Origin: Lepas anatifera
Taxonomy: Eukaryota; Arthropoda; Thecostraca; Lepadidae
NCBI GenBank assembly: GCA_034440635.1
Contig: JAOTON010002096.1
Coordinates: 67,001-131,000 of the forward strand
Direction: 5' to 3'
Length of the DNA: 64,000 bases
Part shown: positions 55,424 to 64,000 of the stretch, piece by piece
Position numbering within the stretch: the first letter of the stretch is position 1
How the letters are laid out: each line of letters starts with the position of its first letter
The notes under the pieces: model-generated
What the model saw: only the letters and a program-made list of their open reading frames with translations
Database searches by the model: none
Told to the model about the DNA's origin: nothing
Translations under genes and position numbers: made by a program

Positions 55424-55627
55424 ATAACAATTTAAGGGTCAGATATTTCTAGAAAAAAAACTTCACAATCCCTTCAAGGAGATCAAACCAGTAAAATATA
55501 CATACGCGTTTACTCGCTGGATACAGAAAATCGGGAAGAAGGCTGCAGTCTGTCACGGAAATGAAACAACCAAGTCACTGCTATATAAGGTCACTTCACT
55601 GAAAAGAAACACACTAGGTAAACGTCA

Positions 55628-58600
55628 CTATGTAGGAGAGTATATCACCTTGAAGTTAATTCTCCTGAGATACTCTTCTAGGTCTGAACATCTGACAGAA
55701 GGAGATTCCCCGAGAAGTGACTGCAGCGACGGCGAGCCGGGCAGATGGCGCCTCCTCTCCAGCTCAAAGTCACAGCACTCGACCAGGACGTGCCTCACCG
55801 TCAGTCTTCCGCCGCAGCGTGGACATTCCGGTGGGCGGTCGCCAGTCAGGAGGTAGGAGTGAGTGGCGTAGGTGTGCCCCATTCTAAGTCTCGACATAAG
55901 TACTTCGTGTTTTCTGCTGTTGGCATTGCTAGATAACCAGGGTCCTATCTGGGGCTTCAGTTCCCTTAGCTTGCCACCTTTGGTGTCAGCGTCCCATCGC
56001 TGCTGCCAGATTTCGAAAAGGTACTTTCTTACATATGGGAATAAATCAAAGTATGGAACACGAATTCCGGGAGGAGGATCACTGCTTGCTGCTTCTTTAG
56101 CTGCTCTGTCTGCTAGCTCATTTCCTCTGATGCCGCAGTGACTAGGCACCCAGGCTAGAGTCACGGATTGACCTCGGCTCGCAGCCTGGTGTATTTTGTG
56201 TCTGATAAGAGGTAAAATATATGAGTTCGATGGGTTGTGGTTAGACAGTTGAAGTGATTGTAGTGACGAGAGTGAGTCGCTAAAAATCACCAACCGGTCC
56301 CTTCTTGACCGTAAAGCCTGACCTAGGCAGCGAAAAATCGCGTATAGTTCCGCTGTAAAAACCGAAGCTACTGGTGGCAGGGCATAGCGACGTTCAATCC
56401 CATTTCCAACAAATGCGCATCCGGTACCGTCAACACACTTTGATCCATCGGTATAGAAAGACGCGTGGTTTCGGTACATGTCGGAGCAGTGCTGCAAGAA
56501 AACCTGCCGCGTTGCCTCCGGCGAGAGGCCTTTGGTCAGACCCAGTAGATGGGTGTCTATTGCGACCTTGGTAGTCCGCCACGGTTCGGTCACTGGCGGC
56601 TGCACGGCCTCGACACTCTCTGGGTTTATGTTCGCCTCGTCCAGCCATGCACGAATTCTGATTCCAGGGTGTCTAGAAGATGAGCGGGAATCATTATTTA
56701 TTCGCATTAGGCGACTATCGTCATAAAACGTTTTGTACGTAGGGTGATCAGGATCCTGTTTTAGCTTCAACACGTAGCGCAATGAAACATATTTCCGGCG
56801 CAAGTCCAGCGGCATTTCATTCATATCTGTAAGAAGGCTTGAAACAGGTGAAGTGCGGAATGCCCCACTTATGATTCTGAGAGCCTGGTTTTGGACTACG
56901 TCCAATATTCGCTTCGATGTTTCGGTTGCAGCATCATACACCACACTGCCATATTCTAGTTTGGATCTAATCAAGGATCGGTACAGTATTAAGAGGGTTT
57001 TCCTATCGGAGCCATATGTCATGCGGGTTAGAACTTTGAGAATGTTTAGGCAGCTAAAACATTTTTCCCTTAGCTCCCTGAAGTGTGGAACATATGTAAG
57101 TTTGCGGTCGAGTATCAGACCAAGGAAGCGGGTCTGGTCTACTACCCTTATCTCCTGGCCACCCATTTCCAGAACAGGATTTTCACATGCTCTCCGTCGG
57201 CTGCAGAAATGCATACATTTAGTTTTAGTTGTCGAGAAGGATAATCCATTTTTATCGCTCCATCGCTGCAGCCGGTCAAGGCAAAGCTGCAGCTGTCTTT
57301 GCGCCGTGCAAGTGGAGGATGTTGTGACCCATATAGCAAAGTCATCCACAAATATAGCACGGGAGATATTGGCCGGTAGAGTATCACCTATGTCGTTTAT
57401 CATAACGGCAAACAATGCTACTGACAAAACGCTCCCCTGTGCCGTGCCGTTTTCTTGTGTGTGCTGCTTTGACAGAAGATGCTGAATACGAAATCTGAAC
57501 CGCCTGTTCCTCAGAAAGTTGTGCAGGAACCAGCCCATGTGGCCTCGCACTCCCATGCCAAAGAGTTTTTTCAGAATCCCATGCCTCCACGTTAAATCAT
57601 ACGCGCGCTCCACGTCAAAAAATACTGCGATTGTGTGTTGTTTGTTGGTAAAACCTTCCCTAACGGCTGCGTCGAGTCTGATAAGGTGATCGAGCGTGCT
57701 TCTGCCTCGGCGAAAACCGCACTGTGCACTAGACAAAAGGCAATTGGTTTCCAGAAACCACATGAGGCGTACGCCAATCATTCTTTCAAACAGCTTGCAG
57801 ACACTTGATGTTAGCGAGATGGGGCGATAATCATCAGGCGAGTCTCCCGGTCTCCCAGGTTTCTGGATAGGTACAATGATCGATTCACGCCACTGTTCCG
57901 GAAAGTCATTTCTTTTCCAAATATCATTGAAAATGTCAAGCAGTGAAGAGAGTGAGTGTTCGGGGAGGTGTATAATCATTTCGTTTGTTATTCGATCACT
58001 GCCAGGGGACACTCTCTTGAGGGTCTTTAGAGCCGCTTCCATCTCTTCCATGGAGAAAGGAGAGTTGTACGACGCTGAATTGTCATTACCGAAGTTGATC
58101 TGCCTGAGCTCCTCAATTTGTCTGTGTCTTAAAAAATTTGGGTTTTGCGAAGAATTGCTGCATCGATCTTTAAATGCCTCAGCCATGAGGTCAGCTACAC
58201 ACTGCGGGTCGGTGATTTTCTCGCCATTCGAAGTGAGGACTGGTGTGGGTGCAGACCGCCGTTTACCCTGAATGCACTGAACACGGTTCCAGACCTGTGT
58301 AGATGGGGTGAAACGGTTTATTGTGTTTATGTATGCCACCCACCACCTCTTTTTGGAGTTAAGGACGGTACGACGAGCCAGTGCTCTCGCGCGCCTAAAT
58401 ACCATTATGTTGTGCGTTGTTGTGTGTTTTTTAAGAACCCTAAAAGCCCGTTTCTTATTTAAAATCGCTTGCCGGCACTCACGATTCCACCAAGGAACAG
58501 GAATCCGTTTAGGTTTACCGGAAGACTTCGGGATGAACTGGTTCGCAGCTAAAATGATCATATCATTAAACCGTTTCACTGCTTCCGTTGCCGAAGTCTC

Positions 58601-59356
58601 CGCAGGGACGTTTAAGGGGCCGCACGCGCCCCGGAAACCCTCCCAGTCGGCCCTCCGGAGGTTCCACCGGGATGGCAGGATCAGCGGCGCCGCCGACCGG
58701 GTTGAGCCGATAACAATGGGAAAATGGTCACTCCCATGAAGGTCGTCAAGAGTGCGCCAGCTGAGCTGGGGTAGAAGAGACGGAGAGCAGACTGAAAGGT
58801 CTATAGCAGAGACCGAGCCAGAGGGCATAGAAAAGTGAGTAGGGCGACCAGTGTTCAGAAGGCAGAGGGAATTTAGGTGAAGGAAGCGTTCCACCGTTCG
58901 ACCACGGGGGTCTGCACGGTCTGACGGCGATCCCCACGCTGGGTTGTGAGCATTAAAATCGCCTAGTAAGACGAAAGGGGTTGGGAGTTGGTCTGTAAGA
59001 TTATTAAGGCCCGGCAAATCAATGCTGCCGCCAGGAGGAAGGTATATAGAACATACTGTAATTTTGGCAAAGCTTAAGTCCACTCGGACGGCTACTGCTT
59101 GCAGGACCGTGTGCAAGCGAACAGGGAAGCATGGAATGGAGTGGTGGACTGCCACCATTACGCCGCCGTACGCAATGGTGGAACTGAAAACGTCTTTCCT
59201 AAAAGTCTGAAAGTGACGCAATTTAAGGCTGGTTCCAGGGGATAATTTGGTCTCCTGCAGACAAAGAATGCTTGGATCATAGTCAAATAAAACGCTCTGC
59301 AGATCAGAGAAGTTAGCGCGTAGACCTCGGCAATTCCATTGGATTATGGATGTCAT
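55628..59356 (-). CDS. LINE X4 ORF2: endonuclease, reverse transcriptase, RNase H
   Basis: 1242 codons, open. AP-endonuclease is at residues about 1-225 (IIQWNCRGLRANFSDLQ, CLQETKLSPG, YLPPGGS, LLGDFNAHN, GSDHFPIV). RT is at about 440-760 (YRPISLTSSVCKLFERMI, CGFRRGRSTLDHL, FFDVERAYDLTWRHGIL, GTAQGSVLS, IFVDDFAIWV, FLGLILDRKLTY). RNase H is at about 985-1110 (FYTDGSKCVDGTGCAFV, FTAELYAIF, IFSDSLSSLQSL, WVPSHCGIRGNELADRAA). The C-terminal finger is CPRCGGRLTVRHVLVEC. All catalytic motifs are present. The enzyme would nick a target and prime reverse transcription there, in the nucleus. The domain set (endonuclease, RT, RNase H) places it in the I superfamily of non-LTR elements. The start is set by the ATG before QWNC, 41 nt after the ORF1 stop. 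Confidence 0.92.
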   Translation of the reverse strand: MTSIIQWNCRGLRANFSDLQSVLFDYDPSILCLQETKLSPGTSLKLRHFQTFRKDVFSSTIAYGGVMVAVHHSIPCFPVRLHTVLQAVAVRVDLSFAKITVCSIYLPPGGSIDLPGLNNLTDQLPTPFVLLGDFNAHNPAWGSPSDRADPRGRTVERFLHLNSLCLLNTGRPTHFSMPSGSVSAIDLSVCSPSLLPQLSWRTLDDLHGSDHFPIVIGSTRSAAPLILPSRWNLRRADWEGFRGACGPLNVPAETSATEAVKRFNDMIILAANQFIPKSSGKPKRIPVPWWNRECRQAILNKKRAFRVLKKHTTTHNIMVFRRARALARRTVLNSKKRWWVAYINTINRFTPSTQVWNRVQCIQGKRRSAPTPVLTSNGEKITDPQCVADLMAEAFKDRCSNSSQNPNFLRHRQIEELRQINFGNDNSASYNSPFSMEEMEAALKTLKRVSPGSDRITNEMIIHLPEHSLSSLLDIFNDIWKRNDFPEQWRESIIVPIQKPGRPGDSPDDYRPISLTSSVCKLFERMIGVRLMWFLETNCLLSSAQCGFRRGRSTLDHLIRLDAAVREGFTNKQHTIAVFFDVERAYDLTWRHGILKKLFGMGVRGHMGWFLHNFLRNRRFRFRIQHLLSKQHTQENGTAQGSVLSVALFAVMINDIGDTLPANISRAIFVDDFAIWVTTSSTCTAQRQLQLCLDRLQRWSDKNGLSFSTTKTKCMHFCSRRRACENPVLEMGGQEIRVVDQTRFLGLILDRKLTYVPHFRELREKCFSCLNILKVLTRMTYGSDRKTLLILYRSLIRSKLEYGSVVYDAATETSKRILDVVQNQALRIISGAFRTSPVSSLLTDMNEMPLDLRRKYVSLRYVLKLKQDPDHPTYKTFYDDSRLMRINNDSRSSSRHPGIRIRAWLDEANINPESVEAVQPPVTEPWRTTKVAIDTHLLGLTKGLSPEATRQVFLQHCSDMYRNHASFYTDGSKCVDGTGCAFVGNGIERRYALPPVASVFTAELYAIFRCLGQALRSRRDRLVIFSDSLSSLQSLQLSNHNPSNSYILPLIRHKIHQAASRGQSVTLAWVPSHCGIRGNELADRAAKEAASSDPPPGIRVPYFDLFPYVRKYLFEIWQQRWDADTKGGKLRELKPQIGPWLSSNANSRKHEVLMSRLRMGHTYATHSYLLTGDRPPECPRCGGRLTVRHVLVECCDFELERRRHLPGSPSLQSLLGESPSVRCSDLEEYLRRINFKVIYSPT

Positions 59357-59397
59357 TTAGATAAGAAGAAACGGGCTTAGTGACAGAAAGACTAGAT

Positions 59398-61059
59398 CTA
59401 ACCCTTCCACGGGGGCCCAGAGCCCCCGTAGGGATTCCTTGCTGGTACCGCACCAGAGCCACCGAGCCGACTCCGGGCGGGACCGCGGCATCTACTGCCT
59501 TCCACTGAGTTTCCGCGTGCCCGCGAAGCCTGCTGGGGAAGGTCGGGAGGGCTCCCAGCCGGGCGTTTCACCGGCGACCTTCCCCGCGTCACTGCCTCAA
59601 AGTTCCTCCGCACTGAGGCCACCGAGGTTGAAGAAGATGTTGGAGGAGCGGTCACGGTGGTTTTGACCGATGGTGCCGTGACCTGCGATATATGTTGCGG
59701 CGGAGGTGGGGTTTGAGACCTATGTTCATCGGGGGCCACAATAGGTGACCGTTGACGGTGTCGTGCAGAGGTTTGCTTCCCCTTAGGACCCACGACGGTC
59801 CAGCCTCCCGGCTCCTCGGGGTCCCGAGGAGCAGGGGCAAGTACCCGCCTACTTCCAGCGCTATCCACCGGCGTAGGGGGCGGGGCCTCAGGGGCGAGGG
59901 AAGTCTCGCCCCCGAGCGCTTCCCCACCAACAGATGTCGAGGGTGGGGGTGGTGGAGGTTGGGAGGGTTTCGCCACCGGCGCAGACACCGGGGTGGCAGG
60001 CCGGTGCGACAGCACCAGGCCCATGCTCCCTGCCAGGCGGATGAAATCCGCCACAGTCAGGGAGCGGAGAAACTCTTCAGGAGTCACCCTGGGAGGAGCA
60101 GGCGCCCCCGCTGCCACCATCTGAGCATACGACCTCCGGGGGTGGGAGGCCTCGTATGCATCACGAGCCTCCCGAAAGCTTAGTCGACCCTTCACTTTCA
60201 TGCTCATAATTTCGCGCTCTTTCATGAGTGTCGGACATTTTCGGTCGAACACTGTGTGGGGGGTCTGGCCCTCCCCACAGTTAACACAGAAGTGGGTAGA
60301 CGACGTGCAGTCTGCTGCCACGTGGTCTGATGCTCCGCACTGGCCGCAGGTTCGTATTCCTCTACATGATGAGGTCGTGTGTCCGTATCGATGACAAGTG
60401 AAGCAACGCATTGGGTTAGGAATGTAGGCTCTCACGTTCACCTTCGTGTATCCAATATATATGTTCTGGGGTAAGTCTAAACCATCAAAAGTTAATGTAA
60501 CTGTGTCTGTTTCTTTCTCCTCTCCTCCACGCTTCGTCCTCACTCTCCTCGCTCCCACTACGCCAAACTCTTCCAAACCATCTAGAATTTCATCGTCAGT
60601 AACACCTCTTAGTTCAAAACACCTAATCACACCCCTGCAGAAGTTTTTGGTCCTGTGGGTCTCGACAGTCACTTTTGTTTTGGTCAGTCTGCGTACACCA
60701 TTTTCCCTACGTGTGTAGCTTAGCTCACTAACGTTTAGTGCCCTTGCTGCTTCTCTGCTTTCCACAAATTCCAGTTCCCAGCTCCCGTCTTTCAGGCAGT
60801 CGCATCTCAGTATTTTCCCAAGGCGATCGCATGCTTCTTTTCTTTGAAAAGGTGAGAGGCTGGATAGCGAGCCATGAACACCTCGCACTATCAGCACCCG
60901 TGGGTTAGATGGTTTCGTGTTGTCATTTCGAGGCTCTGACCGCGACGGGTGTTGAAGCCCATCCCCTGGTGGGGGGCGTGGGTGGCCAGCGATGGGTTGG
61001 TTAACAACGGGATCAGCAGGAGGAGGGTCGTTTGGTTCGGAGGAGTTTTGAGTATCCAT
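59398..61059 (-). CDS. LINE X4 ORF1: gag-like RNA-binding protein
   Basis: 553 codons from the ATG at 61059 (MDTQNSSE). The frame is open about 15 codons further upstream into the 5'UTR, but MDT is shared by all copies. The N-terminal alpha/beta-like domain follows (LIVRGVHGSLSSLSPFQRK). Three CCHC-type knuckles at about 230-285 are CFTCHRYGHTTSSC, CGQCGASDHVAADC and a CVNCGEG-type third. RVTPEEFLRSLTVADFIRLA and a long Ser/Pro-rich tail with RSPVKRPAGSPP end at PPWKG. It probably coats the element RNA and helps cDNA synthesis. It is the most complete ORF1 of this family here. Confidence 0.88.
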   Translation of the reverse strand: MDTQNSSEPNDPPPADPVVNQPIAGHPRPPPGDGLQHPSRSEPRNDNTKPSNPRVLIVRGVHGSLSSLSPFQRKEACDRLGKILRCDCLKDGSWELEFVESREAARALNVSELSYTRRENGVRRLTKTKVTVETHRTKNFCRGVIRCFELRGVTDDEILDGLEEFGVVGARRVRTKRGGEEKETDTVTLTFDGLDLPQNIYIGYTKVNVRAYIPNPMRCFTCHRYGHTTSSCRGIRTCGQCGASDHVAADCTSSTHFCVNCGEGQTPHTVFDRKCPTLMKEREIMSMKVKGRLSFREARDAYEASHPRRSYAQMVAAGAPAPPRVTPEEFLRSLTVADFIRLAGSMGLVLSHRPATPVSAPVAKPSQPPPPPPSTSVGGEALGGETSLAPEAPPPTPVDSAGSRRVLAPAPRDPEEPGGWTVVGPKGKQTSARHRQRSPIVAPDEHRSQTPPPPQHISQVTAPSVKTTVTAPPTSSSTSVASVRRNFEAVTRGRSPVKRPAGSPPDLPQQASRARGNSVEGSRCRGPARSRLGGSGAVPARNPYGGSGPPWKG

Positions 61060-62188
61060 GGAAAAGTGATTTATTTCGACCAGCCACGTGCGCCCCCCTT
61101 CCAACGAGGGTGCTACGAGGCGAGACGACGCACGGGCTGGCTATACGGGGGAGACGCCGCCGTTACAGAGGGGGAGAGAGACTCACCAAACCCCCACTGC
61201 CCCGACGACGGTCCCCCCTTGCACCTAGCCTGGACGACCCCGGGCGGGGCGCGGACACCCCTCCCTCCCCGGGTGAAGTCGGGACCTCACCCAAAGAGGG
61301 AGGGGCAGCCGCGCCCCACCAAAGGCCGACAGACTTTTACAATGCTGCTACTCTTGTCGATGCCTTCAAGAGTTCCCCGCCCTTGCGGAAATCCAGACCA
61401 AAGTAGAGTGTTGCTAGAGGCACACGAACCATAACAGCGCCTACCTCAGCTCAGCTACCAGGACTCCTTCATCCCGGGGTACGGGTCGGTGCGCAGCTCA
61501 CCTTAAAAAGACAGGCGCCCCCACACGGCCTCATCGGAGCAGGCGACTACCACCTGCTCGTCACAACTGATTCCCGGCTGGTCCGAGAGAAGCGAGCCCC
61601 CGGCCTGCAGGGCCGGCGATTAGAGGGATCCAATCGTCAGCCACACGAGCCGGAGGCCCACATACACCCAGACCATCCGGGAATCATAGGCACGTGCGGG
61701 GACGCCCACGACACTGGGAAAAAGTGGGTAACTGGGAAGTTATGGGTTGGAAAAGGAAGAGGGTCGGTCTGCGCTGTCCAGCCCAGCCGCGCGCCACACG
61801 CGACCGAGATGTCCACACTCAAGACGAGCAAGAGTGCACACATCCCCGCCACCCACGAAGACACGCCGGGCCAGACATCGCAGACAGTGGATAGGAGGGG
61901 TATTTAGGAGTGGACAGAAAGGATACGGATGGAAAGGCATGGATACACAAGGAAATAAGGAAAGAAGAGGAAAAGGAACAAGGAGTTGGTGGGATTTGAA
62001 TTTAGGAAGGGCATGAAAGGATGAGGATGGCAGTTTCGATTTGGCCTCTCGCCCGAAGGCGGCGGGCGAAACCCATCCTGCCAACTGGGGTCGCGGGTGT
62101 CGTCACATCCCGTACCCAATTATCCATGTGCCGGACCAGTCAGCAGGTGCCAACAAGTCCGGCAGATGAAAATTGGTCCCCTGCGGGG
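61060..62188 (-). other. LINE X4 5'UTR
   Basis: 1.13 kb, beginning at sense CCCCGCAGGGGACC. It shares the module found in X1, X2, X3 and Y1. An internal promoter is expected; none can be pinpointed. Confidence 0.85.
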
Positions 62189-62201
62189 TCAACTGTGGAC
62201 T

Positions 62202-62757
62202 GCACAAGCTTAAGTCTAAAGCCGATTCACGACCAGATGGGAGTGTAAAATGTGTTGCCGTCCCAGTATTAAGAACACACAGTGATTGTTGAGTAATAAA
62301 GCGCTCAAGGTGGTGCCCTCGAGTGTTTACAATATCGCATCCCCAAACAGTGTGGGGTGCATTAAAATCCCCAGTAGGAGGACTGGCGGTGGGAGTTCAG
62401 ACATAAGTGTTTCCAGTTGAGACAAGGGCACGTCTCGGCCAGGGGGCAGGTAAATGGAACATATAGTTATTTACCTAAGAAATAAGTTTACACGCGCTCC
62501 AACAGCTTGCACAGCTGTAGTATTAACTCTTTTGCTGGCACCATGTGGCTCACTGCCAAAAGACCCCCACCGTGGGCAACGGGATCACGCTGGATATCTT
62601 TACGAAAAATCTGGAACCCCTGCAGTGAAAATGGAATACCTGGTGCCAGCTTTGTCTCTTGAAGAGCTACTACTAAGTGGTGTTTAGCCCTAATGACGCT
62701 CTGGAGATCAGTGATATTGGTCCGAATCCCACGGCAGTTCCATTGTAAAATTGTGTT
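62202..62757 (-). pseudogene. LINE Y2 ORF2, endonuclease N-part block
   Basis: Reading from 62757: INTILQWNCRGI, then a degraded LQETKLAPG-like segment, YLPPGRD, a DFNAPH-like block and TGTATHFTLPS-like residues. Several frame changes are present. No ATG precedes QWNC, as in Y1, so family Y may start ORF2 differently. It continues at 55365. Confidence 0.75.
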
Positions 62758-64000
62758 TATCTGGGGATGGATTGTAAAAAGTTGTTATTAACCAAAAATA
62801 GTCGGTCGCGCGTTGTCCAGCTGGGGGGGGCACCGCCACCAGAACTCCTACGATCAGGAGCTAGTGTTAGCGTTGGGCTGGGTCCCAACGATCGGGATCT
62901 GCTGCCTTTTGACTCGGTCTGCAGCCTCTGTCTTCTCCGAGGGCTCTGTAGCCCACTCGGAGAGGGGGTATCGGAGAGGCCACGTTTCTCGGGTCTGGTT
63001 CCCACCGGAGTTTCAACAGGAGGTTCCGTCTGGTTAAACTGAGGGCGCGGACGAGCAGTGGGGGGCCGGTCCTTGTGGTGATCGAGGTGCCTGCCGAGGA
63101 GGAGGGAGAGGGGGCGGTCCCATTTTGGTTTTTGGTGCCTCGACGCGCTTGTATCGAGTCGCCTGAGTGCTATCTTCGGATCTGAGGGGAAGTGGTGGGT
63201 CGATAGATGGAGCTGAACAATTGGGTTTTGGCGGAGCACCTCTAGGATGTTTCGGTTTGCCTCCCTTTCCCACCTCTATCCATAGCTGTTCCCCGTCACT
63301 AGCAGGCCCAGTATCACCCTGGCCAACGCCGGGGTGCTCAGGCGCCACAGGAGGCCTCGGACGGACCTCCGGAGCTGCCGGTGGGACGGGCGTTGCGGAT
63401 TCCTGTGCACCCACAGCAGGATATTTCGATGCGGGAATCGAGACACTCTGTGGCTCACACGGCGGTGATGGAGCGGTCGGTTGGTGCTCAGAAGGTGCGT
63501 CTGCTCGCTCGGCAGAAGGCAGCAACTGCAGTAAAATTCGCAAGAGATCACCAACAGTCATGTCGAGCAGGTATTTGACCTTAGTGCCTAGGGTGATCTG
63601 ACTCAGGCCTACATCTATTGGAGACGCTTGTAATCGTGAGATGGAGGAGGAGGCTGCCTTGTCCCTGTAAGATACAGTTGGGATGATTTGCCTCGTATAA
63701 CCTCTTTGCTTCAGGGAAAGGCACGCTGTTCTTTACTTTGATTGATGCTATTTGTTTCTCTTTCTGGTATACGTTACACTTTCGGTTCCATGCCGCATGA
63801 TTCCCCTTGCAGTTCACGCACTTGTCTGGTGTCTTACACTCGCCATCGTGTTCTTTCTCGCCACATTTGCCACATCGCGCATCAGCCCGACAAGACCTAG
63901 CCCCATGGCCGAAACGATGACAGCGAAAGCATCTGAGAGGGTCAGGTACAAAAATTCGGACGGGGACCGAAGTGTACCCAACAAAGATGCGGTCTGGAAC
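62758..64000 (-). pseudogene. LINE Y2 ORF1, partial at window edge
   Basis: From the edge: IFVGYTSVPVRIFVPDP, knuckles CFRCHRFGHGARSC, CGKCGEKEHDGEC and CVNCKGNHAAWNRKC, KNSVPFPEAKRLYEANHP, then after a shift MTVGDLLRILLQLLPSAE (the VADFIRLAG-equivalent), and a Pro/Ser-rich C-terminus. It breaks near 63570 and 63240. The N-terminus and 5'UTR lie beyond 64000. Confidence 0.8.

Larger units (their letters stand above)
55366..62188 (-). mobile_element. LINE X4, full-length and apparently intact
   Basis: The TSD is TCAACTGTGGACT (55353-55365 and 62189-62201), perfect over 13 bp, inside the Y2 endonuclease, which resumes exactly at 62202. 6.82 kb with ATG-type tail, shared hairpin, uninterrupted ORF2 and ORF1, and a 5'UTR reaching CCCCGCAGGGG. 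No internal break is seen. It is the best candidate for an active source in this window. Confidence 0.92.
40214..64000 (-). mobile_element. LINE Y2, degraded host LINE broken into four blocks
   Basis: One LINE is recoverable from four blocks: 40214-41105 (3' tail, ORF2 C-terminus), about 46180-48499 (RNase H N-part, RT, linker), 55175-55365 (endonuclease C-part) and 62202-64000 (endonuclease N-part, ORF1). Consecutive blocks abut in protein order. The breaks are filled by Z1 and associated sequence, X3 and X4. Its tail is a TGATTGATTGATT microsatellite like Y1's, and its ORF2 resembles Y1's. The 5' end lies beyond the window. The X3 and X4 breaks carry TSDs of 15 and 13 bp made from Y2 sequence. 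Confidence 0.85.

Noticed and set aside
11745..62084. A 114-codon ORF (MAGWVSP...) kept open at the same length in five copies of the LINE 5'UTR, as a possible extra protein
   Set aside because: Between Y1 and X4 I count about 21 base changes, of which about 14 alter the residue, close to neutral expectation. Overlapping ORFs in other frames and on the other strand persist equally. Preservation is explained by recent ancestry.
1..64000. CRISPR array, bacterial operon or prophage
   Set aside because: There are no regularly spaced repeats with unique spacers, no Shine-Dalgarno/operon structure and no bacterial genes. All coding signals are eukaryotic transposons plus one host gene.

Overview
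This is a repeat-dominated stretch of a eukaryotic (animal) nuclear genome. Nearly all of it is transposable elements in nested layers. The only convincing host gene is a small single-exon gene for a secreted, cysteine-rich, hexapeptide-repeat protein at 24157-24720 (minus strand), which has its own TATA/Inr promoter. The abundance of I-like LINEs carrying an RNase H domain, together with stretches resembling the TTAGG repeat near 29600-29760, fits an arthropod. That taxon is a weak inference.

Layout: 1-4471, a Ty3/gypsy LTR retrotransposon on the minus strand with one LTR in view. 4762-5899, a TTAA-flanked non-autonomous DNA element with a tRNA-derived SINE inside it. 5945-13895, an old LINE RT fragment (W) split by a SINE (SINE2), which is itself split by a full-length LINE (X1) whose 5' quarter is inverted. 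14253-22341, a second LINE family (Y1) interrupted by about 1.1 kb of nearly pure A. 22342-29757, TTAA elements, the host gene and RT fragments. 29967-37262, a chimeric LINE (X2) inserted in a TTAA element. 37276-40213, TTAA elements and a second SINE2. 40214-64000, one degraded LINE (Y2) that runs off the window and is broken into four blocks by an ORF1-only LINE (Z1, with an L2/CR1-like fragment beside it), LINE X3, and LINE X4, which looks intact.

Boundaries rest mainly on target-site duplications (TSDs) read directly: AGGAGATGGCAGTA (X1), GTTTCTTTTCGAGAA (SINE2), GCGACCCCGTGGC (Y1), AGGTCCCCCGTCA (X2), GTGAGCACCTCCGCA (X3), TCAACTGTGGACT (X4), ATCTGGAGCT (SINE1), and TTAA for the DNA elements. 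For X1, X2, X3, X4, SINE1 and SINE2 the interrupted sequence resumes on the far side, or a related uninterrupted copy exists in the window, so these are not chance repeats.

The LINEs encode an ORF1 (RNA-binding-like region, CCHC knuckles, Ser/Pro-rich tail) and an ORF2 (AP-endonuclease, RT, RNase H, C-terminal Cys/His finger), the I-superfamily plan. Three families with different ORFs and different terminal microsatellites (ATG, ATCA and AAC type), plus one SINE, end in the same 3' hairpin. Its GGGCGC/GCGCCC stem changes to GACGC/GCGTC in the SINE with pairing preserved. This looks like a shared retrotransposition recognition tail. Two families also share a nearly identical 1.1-kb 5'UTR over diverged ORF1s. 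Together with the chimeric X2 this suggests that template switching reassorts LINE modules here.
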